Shown here one piece after another: positions 36,741 through 51,437 of a stretch of DNA of 64,000 bases. The stretch spans positions 310,001 through 374,000 of the forward strand of contig NZ_JAPCHW010000001.1 in assembly GCF_026107515.2 (NCBI RefSeq), written 5' to 3'. The stretch comes from Glutamicibacter sp. MNS18 (GTDB taxonomy: Bacteria; Actinomycetota; Actinomycetes; Actinomycetales; Micrococcaceae). Made by a program: the position numbers and the translations under genes. The notes under the pieces were generated by a model that made no database searches, was not told the origin of the DNA, and saw only the letters and a program-made list of their open reading frames with translations. The first letter of the stretch is position 1. Every line of letters starts with the position of its first letter.

Positions 36741-37613
36741 CTAGCGGCGCTTGTGCCCCCGGAAGTCCAAGTGGCGTTCAAGCACCGGATAGTAGCCCTT
36801 CACATAGCCGGTGGTGGTCGGATGCAGGCTCAGGGGATCCCCGGGATCGGCGGGGTTCATGTAGATCCACGGGTTGGCCGAACCGAATCCATGGTTGTTG
36901 AACTGCTTGGTGACCGAGGCGAATTCCGCGCTGGTCCCCCGGGTGCCCTTGGCTACCGCCTTGTTCAGTCCGTCCGCGAGCTTGTTCAGCTTCTTGGCGT
37001 TGCGTACGGTGATGAACTGGTTGTCCCCGCCGGTGGTGGCGAAGATCCGTGGATATCCAAGGACAATGATCTGCCCGCGGGTGGCCTTGTCCACGGTGCG
37101 CAGGGTGCCGTTCACGGATTTGGCCAGGCTCGGCAACCTCTTGGTATTGGTTTTCACCAACGCGTCGCATTCCTTGTTGCTTCCGAAGTTGCTGCACGCC
37201 AATACCAGTTCGCGCAGGTCAAGGTCGTTGCCGCCGAGCGTGAGGGTGACCAGTTTGGCCTTCTTCAGTTCGGGCTTGATCATCGAGGCGACCTGGCCGA
37301 TCTGGGCGGAGGTGTAGCCAGCGCAGGCGATATCCAGGGTCAATTTCACCTTGGCTTTACTGGCCACTTTGGTGACATGGCTGGGCCCGTCACCCTGGAC
37401 GCAGTCGGGGATGGGACCCTCGCGCAGGTTGCCTGACCCGAAACCGGCGGAGTAGGAATCGCCAAGGTTCACGTAATTGATGACCTGTTTGGAGTCGTGC
37501 TTGGCCGGGGCGACCAGCGCGTTGGCTGGTGCCAGCCCGGTCATGGCCAGCCCGAGGGTCAAAGCGGCGGCACCCAGTGCGCGGGCCAGCTGAGTGGAAC
37601 GGATGGTTTTCAT
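36741..37613 (-). CDS. Secreted SGNH/GDSL hydrolase
   Basis: A 290-aa secreted esterase/lipase-like protein. The signal peptide begins MKTIRSTQLARALGAAALTL and its predicted cleavage lies after NALVAPA-like residues near 33. Block I is VNLGDSYSAGFG with the nucleophile Ser, block III is TLGGNDLDL, and block V is LSLHPTTTGY with the catalytic Asp/His region. Two further cysteine pairs (CVQGDG/CAGY, CSNFGSNKEC) fit extracellular disulfides. ATG 37613 is preceded by GGGAAG. Substrate is not predictable. Confidence 0.9.
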   Translation of the reverse strand: MKTIRSTQLARALGAAALTLGLAMTGLAPANALVAPAKHDSKQVINYVNLGDSYSAGFGSGNLREGPIPDCVQGDGPSHVTKVASKAKVKLTLDIACAGYTSAQIGQVASMIKPELKKAKLVTLTLGGNDLDLRELVLACSNFGSNKECDALVKTNTKRLPSLAKSVNGTLRTVDKATRGQIIVLGYPRIFATTGGDNQFITVRNAKKLNKLADGLNKAVAKGTRGTSAEFASVTKQFNNHGFGSANPWIYMNPADPGDPLSLHPTTTGYVKGYYPVLERHLDFRGHKRR

Positions 37614-38227
37614 GGTGATCTTCCCTGAACAGTACAGGGCGGCACCGCGGAGGTACCGCTGGGGGATGTGAACAGTCTTTGGAGGGGTGAATAGGGGGTG
37701 GGCGCCCCTGTTGAAGGCACCCTGGCACCGGCAATTGTTGCGGGCCACGACCGGCATGTACGGGACCGATCCACGCGGAGGAGCAAGACGCGCACGCAAC
37801 CATGGGGCGTCCGTCTTGCGTGCCACCGATCGTAGGCACCGGATTGTCGGCGTGGGTAGCACCCGACTGGGTCGGTGGGGAAAGAATGGGGTGATCCGGT
37901 GTCCGGGCAGCGGCCCACCCCGTTATCTTCTTCACACGTGCCTGCGGGAAAGGCCGTGCTGGCGCGCTTTTTCGACTCCCATGCCCGGGCCAGCCAGAAC
38001 GGACGGATGTAGGGTCGGGGATGGCGTCCACATGTTCCGTTCCCACGGCATCTTGCCCCAGCGGTTCTGGGGCTTGCCCGACCGAACCGCTGGATAAGAC
38101 CCAAGCAGGCCTGTTGCTTGGAACCTGGAACTGGATATTGCTCCGTCCAGGCAATATTCTGCCCTGCCGGATTCACCGGCTGGGACCGGGGCGCCACCAA
38201 GGAACGAACCGAAGGAAACGGCACCCA
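37614..38227. other. Intergenic region, 614 bp, between divergent genes
   Basis: The region separates the SGNH hydrolase (-) from the amino-acid permease (+), and must hold both promoters. No gene is supported in it. Its 3' part (38101-38160) contains two consecutive inverted repeats, described separately. Confidence 0.6.
38101..38158 (+). promoter_or_regulatory. Two inverted repeats in the permease leader
   Basis: CCAAGCA (38101-38107) pairs with TGCTTGG (38115-38121), and GATATTGC (38133-38140) pairs with GCAATATT (38151-38158). They lie 70-130 bases before the permease start. Either could be an operator or an RNA hairpin; no known riboswitch class is recognised. Confidence 0.4.
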
Positions 38228-39748
38228 ATGTCACCGGCCACCCAGGGCTCCTCCACCACCATGGTGGAGCCGACACGGCACCCCAGCACCTCCGAACCGG
38301 CGCTCAAGCGAACCCTGAGTAGCCGGCACCTGCAGATGATCGCCATTGGCGGCTCCATCGGTACCGGACTCTTTGTCGCCTCGGGCGGCACCATCTCGCA
38401 GGCCGGACCCGGCGGCGCGCTGGTGGCCTACGCGGCGGTGGGCCTGATGGTGTACCTGCTCATGCAGTCCCTGGGGGAGATGTCCGCCAAGATCCCGGTG
38501 GCTGGTTCCTTCCAGACCTACGCCACCCGGTTCGTTTCCCCGTCCTTCGGCTTCGCCATCGGCTGGAACTACTGGTTCAACTGGGCCATCACCGTGGCCG
38601 CCGAACTGGTAGCCGCCGGAATCATCATGGATTTCTGGCTGCCCGGGGTCCCGGGGTGGATCTGGGCCGGGGTGTTCTTACTGCTGCTCACCGGGTTGAA
38701 CGCCCTGTCGGCCAAGGCTTTCGGCGAAGGCGAGTTCTGGCTGGCGCTGATCAAGGTGCTGACCGTGATCGTGTTCCTGGCAGCCGGGATCCTGATGATC
38801 CTCGGGGTGATCGGCCAGGGAACCAGCGGATTCGGCAACTGGACCCAGCCCGACGAGGTGTTCAACGGCGGATTCATCTCCATCATCGCGGTGTTCATGA
38901 TCGCCGGGTTCTCCTTCCAGGGCACCGAACTGGTGGGTGTGGCCGCCGGGGAGGCGAAGAACCCGCGCCGGGAAATCCCGCGGGCCATCCGCACCGTATT
39001 CTGGCGCATCATGCTCTTCTATATCGGGGCGATCTTCATTATCGGCACCCTGGTCCCGCTCACCGATCCCAGCCTGCTGGCTTCCGGTGAAGCGGATATC
39101 GCCGCTTCCCCGTTCACCATGGTCTTCGAACGTGCCGGGATCGCCTTCGCGGCAGCCCTGATGAACGCGGTGATCCTCACCGCAATCCTCTCGGCCGGTA
39201 ACTCCGGGCTCTACGCCTCCACCCGCATGCTCTACGCCATGGCCAAGGACGGCAAGGCCCCGAAGATCTTCGGCAGGCTCAACCGGCGCGGGGTGCCCAT
39301 TCCGGCCCTGCTGGCCACCGCCTCCATTGGCCTGTTCGGTTTCCTGACCGCGATCGTGGGGCAGGGTACTGCCTACACCTGGCTGCTGAATGTCTCCGGG
39401 CTGTGCGGGTTTATCGTCTGGGCCGGCATCGCGCTCTCGCACTACAGGTTCCGGCGCGGCTTCCTGGCCCAGGGCCACCGGGTGCAGGACCTGCCCTACA
39501 AGGCCGCGTTCTTCCCGATCGGGCCGTTGGTGGCCTTCGCCGTACTGGTGTTGGTGATCGCCGGGCAGAACTACCAGGCGGTGCTGGCCGGACAGGGGAT
39601 CGAGGTGCTCTCGGCCTATATCGGCCTGCCGATTTTCCTCGCACTCTGGCTGGGACACCGGATGGTCACCAAATCCACGGTGGTGCCACTGACGGATATG
39701 GACCTGTCCGGGCCGGCCGACCTTGAGGATGAGCCAACTGGACGTTAA
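38228..39748 (+). CDS. Amino-acid permease, APC family
   Basis: A 506-aa transporter with 12 predicted membrane segments. The first helix region LKRTLSSRHLQMIAIGGSIGTGLFVASG is the amino-acid transporter signature; YATRFVSPSFGFAIGWNYW and GFSFQGTELVGVAAGEAKNP follow. This pattern resembles the LysP/lysine-type and aromatic permeases (PF00324), but the substrate is uncertain. ATG 38228 follows GAAGGAAA by about 11 bases. It is a monocistronic gene between the SGNH hydrolase and groES. Confidence 0.88.
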   Translation: MSPATQGSSTTMVEPTRHPSTSEPALKRTLSSRHLQMIAIGGSIGTGLFVASGGTISQAGPGGALVAYAAVGLMVYLLMQSLGEMSAKIPVAGSFQTYATRFVSPSFGFAIGWNYWFNWAITVAAELVAAGIIMDFWLPGVPGWIWAGVFLLLLTGLNALSAKAFGEGEFWLALIKVLTVIVFLAAGILMILGVIGQGTSGFGNWTQPDEVFNGGFISIIAVFMIAGFSFQGTELVGVAAGEAKNPRREIPRAIRTVFWRIMLFYIGAIFIIGTLVPLTDPSLLASGEADIAASPFTMVFERAGIAFAAALMNAVILTAILSAGNSGLYASTRMLYAMAKDGKAPKIFGRLNRRGVPIPALLATASIGLFGFLTAIVGQGTAYTWLLNVSGLCGFIVWAGIALSHYRFRRGFLAQGHRVQDLPYKAAFFPIGPLVAFAVLVLVIAGQNYQAVLAGQGIEVLSAYIGLPIFLALWLGHRMVTKSTVVPLTDMDLSGPADLEDEPTGR

Positions 39749-39827
39749 CCAGCGGTGACTTGTGGCGGTCGTTGGACGCGCCGGGTTTAGCTGTGCGTGA
39801 ACCCGGGCGCGGAAACATGTCCATTCA

Positions 39828-39854
39828 TTAGCACTCGCCTTGACCGAGTGCTAA
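39828..39854. promoter_or_regulatory. CIRCE operator for HrcA
   Basis: A perfect CIRCE element, TTAGCACTC-N9-GAGTGCTAA, lies 164 bases upstream of groES. HrcA binding here represses groESL and is relieved by heat. The leader between the operator and groES is rather long. Confidence 0.95.
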
Positions 39855-40017
39855 TGCTCGGCCTAAAGTCGTCTCTGGATGCAGTACCCGAAAGCACTTC
39901 GGATACCGCAGCCCATGCCTTACTGGATATGACCAACTGGCACCGCGACGACGGTTGGAGCAATGCCACGGGGCGTTACCGTTTTTTCCATTGGTTCATA
40001 AACGAAAAGGAGAGACT

Positions 40018-40314
40018 GTGTCTGTCTCCATCAAGCCACTCGAAGACCGCATTGTCATCAAGCAGGTCGAAGCCGAAACCACCACCGCCTCCGGCCTGGT
40101 GATCCCGGACTCCGCCAAGGAGAAGCCGCAGGAAGGCACCGTTGTGGCCGTGGGTCCCGGTCGCATTGACGACAAGGGCAACCGCGTTCCTTTGGACGTG
40201 AATGAAGGCGACGTCGTGCTGTACTCGAAGTACGGTGGCACCGAGGTCAAGGTCGGCGCCGAAGAGTACCTGGTGCTCTCGGCACGCGACGTACTGGCAA
40301 TTGTCGTCAAGTAA
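40018..40314 (+). CDS. groES: Co-chaperonin GroES
   Basis: The 98-aa lid of the GroEL chamber. GTG 40018 follows AAAAGGAGAG. The N-terminus [17 protein letters not shown], the mobile loop [19 protein letters not shown] and the roof [18 protein letters not shown] are canonical. It is 101 bp upstream of groEL under the CIRCE operator. Confidence 0.97.
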   Translation: MSVSIKPLEDRIVIKQVEAETTTASGLVIPDSAKEKPQEGTVVAVGPGRIDDKGNRVPLDVNEGDVVLYSKYGGTEVKVGAEEYLVLSARDVLAIVVK

Positions 40315-40334
40315 CGTCACCCACCTTCAAGTAA

Positions 40335-42020
<1,686 letters not shown>

Positions 42021-42036
42021 GCGTTGGCCGTAGGCA

Positions 42037-42084
42037 GAAGCCGTCGCCGGACCGGGCTGGAAAGCCCGATCCGGCGGCGGCTTC
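42037..42084 (+). terminator. Terminator of groESL
   Basis: A long stem, GAAGCCGTCGCCGGACCGGGCT against AGCCCGATCCGGCGGCGGCTTC with two mismatches, starts 17 bases after the groEL stop. A T-rich stretch (TTCGTCGTT) follows. Confidence 0.85.
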
Positions 42085-42465
42085 GTCGTTAACCCCCAGA
42101 CAGTGCGGGGTTTGCAACCAGGAGGACCGGGCCACAGGTTCACGGTGGTACCTGGGATACACCGTCCCGGAGATGCCAATCCGTGGGTTGCATCGGGGCC
42201 AGGTCAACTGTGATCACGGATCAGGCCACCGGGGAGCCGGGGACCGACAGGCATGTGCGCCGGCTGGGAGCGTGTGCTGCGGTGGAGCCCGGGTGTGTGG
42301 CCGGTCTTTTCGGGCAACCCGCAGGACGCGGAAAACCGGGGCCAGCGGCCGGCTGCCCAGCTGGTTCACAGCCGGCTAATCACGATTTGATAACGACACT
42401 TGGTATGCTGAGGGGTCAGATAGCGTCCCGAAGCAACGATTCAGCGACCCATCTTCACAACTTTT
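42085..42465. other. Intergenic region upstream of the acyltransferase
   Basis: About 380 bases with no supported gene. It contains an AT-richer patch near 42380-42420 that may hold the promoter of the acyltransferase, but no clear -35/-10 pair is found. Confidence 0.5.
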
Positions 42466-46210
<3,745 letters not shown>

Positions 46211-46227
46211 ACCGGGCCGATCGCCCC

Positions 46228-46704
46228 TCACCGGGCACCACGAACCCCGTCACCGCCGCCGCATTGCCGGCCGGCGATGGCGGGGTTCTCCCGTCGTCGA
46301 TACCAGCGCAGAACCAGCGCCAGCAGCACCGCCCCGCCCACCGCACCCAGGGTATTGGCCAGCAGATCCAGCAGCGAGGGGTACCGGGCCGGAAGGAACA
46401 CCAGCTGGCCGGCCTCCACCAGCATCGAGACGCCCAGCCCCGCCAGCCCGGCGGCCCAGATACGCCGCAGCCACCAGTAGGCCAGCACCCCCAAGGGCAC
46501 AAAAAAGGCGATATTCGCGCCGAACTCGATTTGCGCATAACCGAACCACTCCGGCACCCCGGCCCCGTGCAGCCACCCGATCAGCCGGTCAAGCCACGGC
46601 CCGGCCTGCGCATCCACCGGGCTGGGCCAGAACCCGATCAGCACCAGCGCCACGGCGTAACCCGGGACGGTGGCCATCGCCCACAGGTGCACGGGACTTT
46701 TCAT
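46228..46704 (-). CDS. VanZ-family membrane protein
   Basis: A 158-aa membrane protein with four hydrophobic segments and the VanZ pattern (ANIAFFVPLGVLAYWWL, SMLVEAGQLVFLPAR, SLLDLLANTLGAVGGAVL). VanZ-like proteins confer low-level glycopeptide resistance in one enterococcal case, but most have no known role. Its last ~20 codons coincide with an inverted repeat (46242-46288) that may terminate convergent guaB. Start ATG 46704. Confidence 0.85.
   Translation of the reverse strand: MKSPVHLWAMATVPGYAVALVLIGFWPSPVDAQAGPWLDRLIGWLHGAGVPEWFGYAQIEFGANIAFFVPLGVLAYWWLRRIWAAGLAGLGVSMLVEAGQLVFLPARYPSLLDLLANTLGAVGGAVLLALVLRWYRRRENPAIAGRQCGGGDGVRGAR
46242..46288 (+). terminator. Possible guaB terminator inside the vanZ-like 3' end
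   Basis: GAACCCCG pairs with CGGGGTTC, with further pairing (CACCGCC/GGCGATG) inside. It starts 31 bases after guaB and followed by TCTCCC, a weak T-tract. It overlaps the end of the convergent vanZ-like gene. Confidence 0.5.
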
Positions 46705-46859
46705 GCCGACCTTCCCTCATGCCTACCGGGCCGAGCGGTTACCCAACCGTTTCGGCCATTCTAGCCACGCCCACCGTGGGCGATGCCCGTAGCCGCGGGT
46801 TGTCCACACCCCGCCGCCGCCGGAACCCGGGCGCCGGTCGGCCGCCGGATACTGGGGCC

Positions 46860-48725
46860 ATGACTACCCGGGCCCTTGCCACCTGCATTGAGAACCTGCG
46901 GTGCCTGCTGGGAAACATGCAGGCCACCAAGGGCGATGCCGCCGCGCCCGGGGTTGACGGCGCCCAGGTCCGTGCCCTGTACACCGGTTGTTTAGGGCTC
47001 ACCGGCCAGCTGCGCGAGCACCTGGCCGGCACCACCGATCCGCGCCTGGCCCTGGAGCTGGCCACCGCCGCCCAACAGATGGCGGCCGAGGCGACCCGGC
47101 TGGCCCTGGTAGCTGCCGAACGGGTGAACACCACCGCGGCCAACACGCTGGCCCAGACCGAGCTGGAGGCCCTGCGCCGGGAACCGGCGGACACCACCCG
47201 CGCCCCCGAGCGCGCCAACGGCCGGCCCAGCTACAAGAACGCGGCCGAACTGCTGGCCAGCTGGACCCGCACCCCGTATGCCGAGGCCAACCGCCGGGTG
47301 CTCGACGCCCAGGACCTGGTAGCCCGGCGCGACCTGACAGGTTCCCCGGTCCCACCACGTTTCACCCACCTGGGCCGGCAGTTCTTCAACCCGGCCCAGG
47401 ATCCGCAGGCGGTCCGCGAGATCAGCCAGAAACTGGCCCGCGTGGAACCGGCCGACACCACCTTCGACGGCATCGCCTGCACCCCGACGCTGCACCACGC
47501 CGACGGACGCACCCTGGAGGAACACGCCGCCCAGGCGCTGGACACCGAATTCACCGCGGCCGCAGCCGCCAAGAAGGTCGGCACCCTGATTTCCCAGGCC
47601 GCCAACGACCCGCAGACCGCCACCGCCGCTTCCCGCCGGCGCGGCCTGTACAAGCTGCCGGTGCGCAACCGCTACTACCGCGAATACCTGCTGCGTGTGA
47701 GCACCCTGGAAGGCGGACTCATCGACTCGCTGATCGCCCAGGCCAACAACCCGCGCACCCAGGCCGGCAAGGCCGCCCGCAACAACCCCGACTCCGCCAG
47801 CACCGTGCCGCACCCCGGGGCGAGCGCAACACCGCAGCCTGCGGCACAGGAGGCCCCGGACTTCCTTCCCGAGGGAGCCGAAACGGCCCGCTGGGACGAG
47901 GACGACTTCCAACCACCCGAAGCCGCCCCCGCCGAACGGGCGCTGAACGCGCTGCTGGATGTCCTGGAATACGAACCGGCCGGGACACCGCGCGGCACCA
48001 CCTGCCCACCGGACCAGGACCCGCTGTTCGACCCGGACCCGGAAACCCTGCCGGGGGATATGCAGTGCATACCGGGGGACTGGGACGACGGGGAGAACAC
48101 GGAAGTCCCCGGCCCGGTGAACTGCCCGCCTCGCACCGGGGAATACATCACCGAACTGACCGCCCGGGGAGACCCGACCCGGTTGGGCAACCGCAAATTC
48201 CGACGCAGCAAGCGCATCCGCCCACTGCTGGTGGCCCATATGTATATCGAGAACCTGCAGGACATCGCCAGCGCCCACGCCGAAACCCAGCACGGGGTGG
48301 ATCTTCCGCCGGCGGCACTGCGGCAACTCGAATGCCAGGCCGACCTGATTTCCGCGGTCTTCAACGCCGACGGGGCCCTGTTGGACTTCGGCCGCCGCCA
48401 ACGCCTGGTCCCGGACATCCTGCAAAAGGCGGTCCTCGCCCGGGATCGCGGCTGCATCGTGCCCGGCTGCACCGCCAGCGTGGAACACCTGGACTTCCAC
48501 CACGTCATCCCCTTCAGCCAGGGCGGCAAGACGAACCCGCAGAACATCGTTCCGGCCTGCCGCACCCACCACATGGAACTTGACCTTGGTCTCATCGAGG
48601 TGATCTGGCGCAAGGGGCTGCCCTGGGTGCTGCTGCCCCCGGACCGGGACCCGGACCAGCGATTACGCCGCAACCACGTCCCGCCCGGGGTGCCAACAAG
48701 CCTGCCGCTGCACGATACCGGCTGA
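46860..48725 (+). CDS. DUF222/HNH endonuclease-domain protein
   Basis: A 621-aa protein of the DUF222-HNH (13E12-like) type found in multiple copies in actinobacteria. The N-terminal half is the alpha-helical DUF222 domain (AAQQMAAEATRLALVAAERV, ARRDLTGSPVPPRFTHLG). A Pro/Asp-rich spacer lies near residues 340-430. The HNH region is ARDRGCIVPGCTASVEHLDF followed by HHVIPFSQGG and CRTHH, with Cys pairs for zinc. Function is not established; nuclease activity is assumed from the motif. ATG 46860 is chosen, as upstream codons lack a ribosome binding site. Confidence 0.85.
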   Translation: MTTRALATCIENLRCLLGNMQATKGDAAAPGVDGAQVRALYTGCLGLTGQLREHLAGTTDPRLALELATAAQQMAAEATRLALVAAERVNTTAANTLAQTELEALRREPADTTRAPERANGRPSYKNAAELLASWTRTPYAEANRRVLDAQDLVARRDLTGSPVPPRFTHLGRQFFNPAQDPQAVREISQKLARVEPADTTFDGIACTPTLHHADGRTLEEHAAQALDTEFTAAAAAKKVGTLISQAANDPQTATAASRRRGLYKLPVRNRYYREYLLRVSTLEGGLIDSLIAQANNPRTQAGKAARNNPDSASTVPHPGASATPQPAAQEAPDFLPEGAETARWDEDDFQPPEAAPAERALNALLDVLEYEPAGTPRGTTCPPDQDPLFDPDPETLPGDMQCIPGDWDDGENTEVPGPVNCPPRTGEYITELTARGDPTRLGNRKFRRSKRIRPLLVAHMYIENLQDIASAHAETQHGVDLPPAALRQLECQADLISAVFNADGALLDFGRRQRLVPDILQKAVLARDRGCIVPGCTASVEHLDFHHVIPFSQGGKTNPQNIVPACRTHHMELDLGLIEVIWRKGLPWVLLPPDRDPDQRLRRNHVPPGVPTSLPLHDTG

Positions 48726-48869
48726 GCAGCATCCACCGGAACCTGTCCCGGCCACCGCCCCGGTACCCGCACCCCACCGGCTGCCACGTAGAATGATTCG
48801 ATGGCGGCGCGAGGTGCGCGTGCGGGGTTCCACCCGCCGGGGCGCCGGCAACGGAAGGATCGGCAGCCA

Positions 48870-50153
48870 GTGTCGCAACCCAAGAACTTGAAGAAACTCA
48901 CCCGGGCCCGCATGGACCGTACGGGGGAGAGCTACACCACCGCGCGCAAGGCCATCCTGACCAACCGTCCCGAACCGGTCAGCGCCCAACGCGCCGCCGA
49001 ACGCCAGGCCGCCACCTCCCAGGGGCGCACCCCCACCCCGGCCCAGACGCCGGCCCAGGATACCGAATTGCCCGAATACCCGGCACCGGGGAATGTCCGG
49101 CAGTACGATGCCGCCCTGTGGCACCGCGTGCTCACCCAGGCCGGGGTCCTGCACCCGCTGACCGGCCAACCGCTGAGCGAGGCGCTGCTCTTCGGGCTCG
49201 GCGGTGGCCTGGGCTTCATGCTGCACAGCTTCAGCGAAGCCGACTCCTTGAGCCTGGCACTGGTCACCCGGGCCCACCCCGAACCGTTCACCGCCACCCT
49301 GCTGGAGCGCTGCGGCGCGAAGGTGCGGATCCGCACCACCGGCAATTCCCAGGCCGCCGGCGCCAACCTGGACGCCGGGCTGGACGAGGGCCGCGCCGTG
49401 GTGGTGCGTGTCTCCCGCGCGGCCCTGCCCTGGATCGACCAGCAGGCCGTGGACGCGGCGGACACCATTGATGTGGCCGTGCTCGGGGAACTGGACGACG
49501 CGCTGCTCATCGACGAGGGCACCGGCGAGCTGCAGCTGATCAGCCCCGCGGACCTGGCCACCGCCCGCGCCAGGCACAAGCGGGACAAGAACTTCTGCGC
49601 CTGGGTCCCCTCCCGCCGCGCCCCCAGCCCGGCCCTGCTGGCCACCGGTGTGCTCAACGCCATCGGGCAGGCCAGCAGCCGGATGCTGGGCACCGGTGAC
49701 CTTCCGGGCCTGCCGGCCCACTACGCCCGCAACTTCGGGGTGGCCGGCCTGCTGCAGTTCGCCGACCGGCTGGCCGACACCAGCTCCGAGGCCGGGTGGG
49801 CGCACCTGCTCGCCGCACCCGCGCTGCGTGCCGACGCGGTACGCCAGTTCGAACAGTTCTTCACCGAACGCCGTTTCGCTTCCGCCGACGGCTTCCGTGA
49901 ACTGTTCGCCGACTTCCTCACCGAAGCCGCCCAACTGCCGCAGCTGGCCGCACTGGAAGCACACGCCGCCGCCTACCGGGCACTGGCCGAGCGCTGGCAG
50001 GCCTTTACCACCGCCTTGCGCGCCAGCCTGCCGAACCCGCAGGAATCCGGGGAACTGGAAGCACTGAGCCAATCGTTGCGGGCACTGGCCGAGGCAGAAT
50101 CCGCGGCATCCACCGCACTTGAGGCCACCGCCAGCACCCTGCGCCGGGGCTGA
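48870..50153 (+). CDS. BtrH_N-like protein of unknown function
   Basis: A 427-aa protein. Residues ~5-30 (LKKLTRARMDRTGESYTTAR) form a short helical module common at the N-terminus of actinobacterial proteins. From ~90 the sequence resembles the BtrH N-terminal (cysteine-peptidase-like) domain, with SEALLFGLGGGLGFMLHSF and RAALPW. The His-Cys pair usual at the start of that domain is not seen: the region reads NVRQYDAALWHRVL. A long helical C-terminus is rich in Ala/Glu. GTG 48870 has AAGGA upstream, and a TAGAAT -10 box lies near 48789-48794, which rules out the earlier ATG 48801. The function is unknown. Confidence 0.65.
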   Translation: MSQPKNLKKLTRARMDRTGESYTTARKAILTNRPEPVSAQRAAERQAATSQGRTPTPAQTPAQDTELPEYPAPGNVRQYDAALWHRVLTQAGVLHPLTGQPLSEALLFGLGGGLGFMLHSFSEADSLSLALVTRAHPEPFTATLLERCGAKVRIRTTGNSQAAGANLDAGLDEGRAVVVRVSRAALPWIDQQAVDAADTIDVAVLGELDDALLIDEGTGELQLISPADLATARARHKRDKNFCAWVPSRRAPSPALLATGVLNAIGQASSRMLGTGDLPGLPAHYARNFGVAGLLQFADRLADTSSEAGWAHLLAAPALRADAVRQFEQFFTERRFASADGFRELFADFLTEAAQLPQLAALEAHAAAYRALAERWQAFTTALRASLPNPQESGELEALSQSLRALAEAESAASTALEATASTLRRG

Positions 50154-50224
50154 CCTGCAGCCGATCGGCCGCCACGACGTGTCGCCCACCGGCGTCGCAA
50201 AGGCAGTGAAGCGCCGCGGAACTT

Positions 50225-50241
50225 GATAACCTAGACCGGTG
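50225..50241 (+). promoter_or_regulatory. Probable leaderless promoter of guaB3
   Basis: A -10-like GATAAC (50225-50230) lies 8 bases before GTG 50239, and no Shine-Dalgarno sequence is present. A transcript starting at or very near the GTG is the simplest reading. Confidence 0.5.
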
Positions 50242-51390
50242 AGTAACGAGATTGAGATCGGCCGCGGCAAGCGGGCCACCCAGGCATTTTCCCTCGACGA
50301 CGTGGCCATCGTGCCCAACCGGCGTACCCGGGACCCCAAGGATGTCTCGGTGTCCTGGCAGATCGACGCCTTCCAATTCGACACCCCGATCCTGGGTGCC
50401 CCGATGGATTCGGTGATGAGCCCGGCCACCGCCATCCAGCTCGGACAGCTCGGCGGGCTGGGCGTGCTGAACCTGGAAGGGCTGTGGACCCGCTATGAGG
50501 ACCCGGCCGCAGTGCTGGCCGAGATCGCCGGCCTGCGCTCGGAAACCACGCGTCGCACCGACCCGGCCATCACCGCCAAGCTGCAGGAACTGTACAGCGC
50601 CCCGATCCAACCGGAGCTGATCACCGCCCGGATCTCCGAGATCCGCGAGTCCGGGGTCGTGGTCGCCGGGTCGCTGACCCCGCAGCGCACCCAGGAGCAC
50701 TACCAGACGGTCATCGACGCCGGTGTGGATATCTTCGTGATCCGCGGGACCACCGTCTCGGCCGAGCATGTCTCGAAAACCACCGAACCGTTGAACCTCA
50801 AGCAGTTCATCTACGAACTGGACGTGCCGGTCATCGTCGGCGGTGCCGCGGGCTACACCCCGGCCATGCACCTGATGCGCACCGGTGCCGCCGGTGTCCT
50901 GGTCGGTTTCGGCGGCGGGGCCACCAGCACCACTCGGCGCACCCTGGGCATCCATTCGCCGATGGCCTCGGCGATCTCCGATGTGGCCGCGGCACGCCGC
51001 GACTACATCGAGGAATCCGGTGGCCGCTACGTCCATGTCATCGCCGATGGCGGGGTCGGCAATTCCGGGGACATCGTCAAGTCCCTGGCCATGGGGGCCG
51101 ACGCCGTGATGCTCGGCGCCGCCCTGGCCCGTGCCGAGGAAGCCCCGGGCAACGGCTGGCACTGGGGTATCGAGGCCGCCCACGAATCCAGCCCACGCGG
51201 GGACCGGGTGCCGGTGGGCACCGTGGCGCCGATGGAGCAGCTGCTCTTCGGCCCGTCCCATGAAACCACCGGCAGCTCGAACCTGGTCGGCGCCTTGCGC
51301 CGGGCCATGGCCACCACCGGTTACTCCACGCTGAAGGAATTCCAGCGGGTGGATGTCGTGGTTTCGCCCTACGAGCCGGACCGCAACTAA
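50239..51390 (+). CDS. guaB3: GuaB3-family IMP dehydrogenase-related protein
   Basis: A 383-aa TIM-barrel protein of the IMPDH/GMP reductase superfamily without CBS domains. N-terminus RGKRATQAFSLDDVAIVPNRRTRDP, FDTPILGAPMDSVMSPATA, VIVGGAAGYTPAMHLMRTGAAGVLVG and YVHVIADGGVGNSGDIVKSLAMGADAVMLG place it in GuaB3. The loop that carries the catalytic Cys in IMPDH and GMPR reads GGGATSTTR, and the whole protein contains no cysteine. Its reaction is not settled, and may be regulatory. It lies upstream of surf1 and close to guaA and guaB. Confidence 0.85.
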   Translation: MSNEIEIGRGKRATQAFSLDDVAIVPNRRTRDPKDVSVSWQIDAFQFDTPILGAPMDSVMSPATAIQLGQLGGLGVLNLEGLWTRYEDPAAVLAEIAGLRSETTRRTDPAITAKLQELYSAPIQPELITARISEIRESGVVVAGSLTPQRTQEHYQTVIDAGVDIFVIRGTTVSAEHVSKTTEPLNLKQFIYELDVPVIVGGAAGYTPAMHLMRTGAAGVLVGFGGGATSTTRRTLGIHSPMASAISDVAAARRDYIEESGGRYVHVIADGGVGNSGDIVKSLAMGADAVMLGAALARAEEAPGNGWHWGIEAAHESSPRGDRVPVGTVAPMEQLLFGPSHETTGSSNLVGALRRAMATTGYSTLKEFQRVDVVVSPYEPDRN

Positions 51391-51400
51391 CAGCCCCGCT

Positions 51401-51437
51401 TCCGGGCCGGTTCCCTGGTCACGGGGGCCGGCCCGGA
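51401..51437 (+). terminator. Hairpin after guaB3
   Basis: TCCGGGCCGG pairs with CCGGCCCGGA (51428-51437). It begins 11 bases after the guaB3 stop; the tail (GCACCTT) is not T-rich. Confidence 0.6.

Noticed and set aside
46992-50435. Long antisense frames (526 and 590 codons) over the DUF222/HNH, BtrH_N-like and guaB3 genes
   Set aside because: Composition is Gly/Gln/Val-rich without domains, and strong sense genes cover the same DNA.
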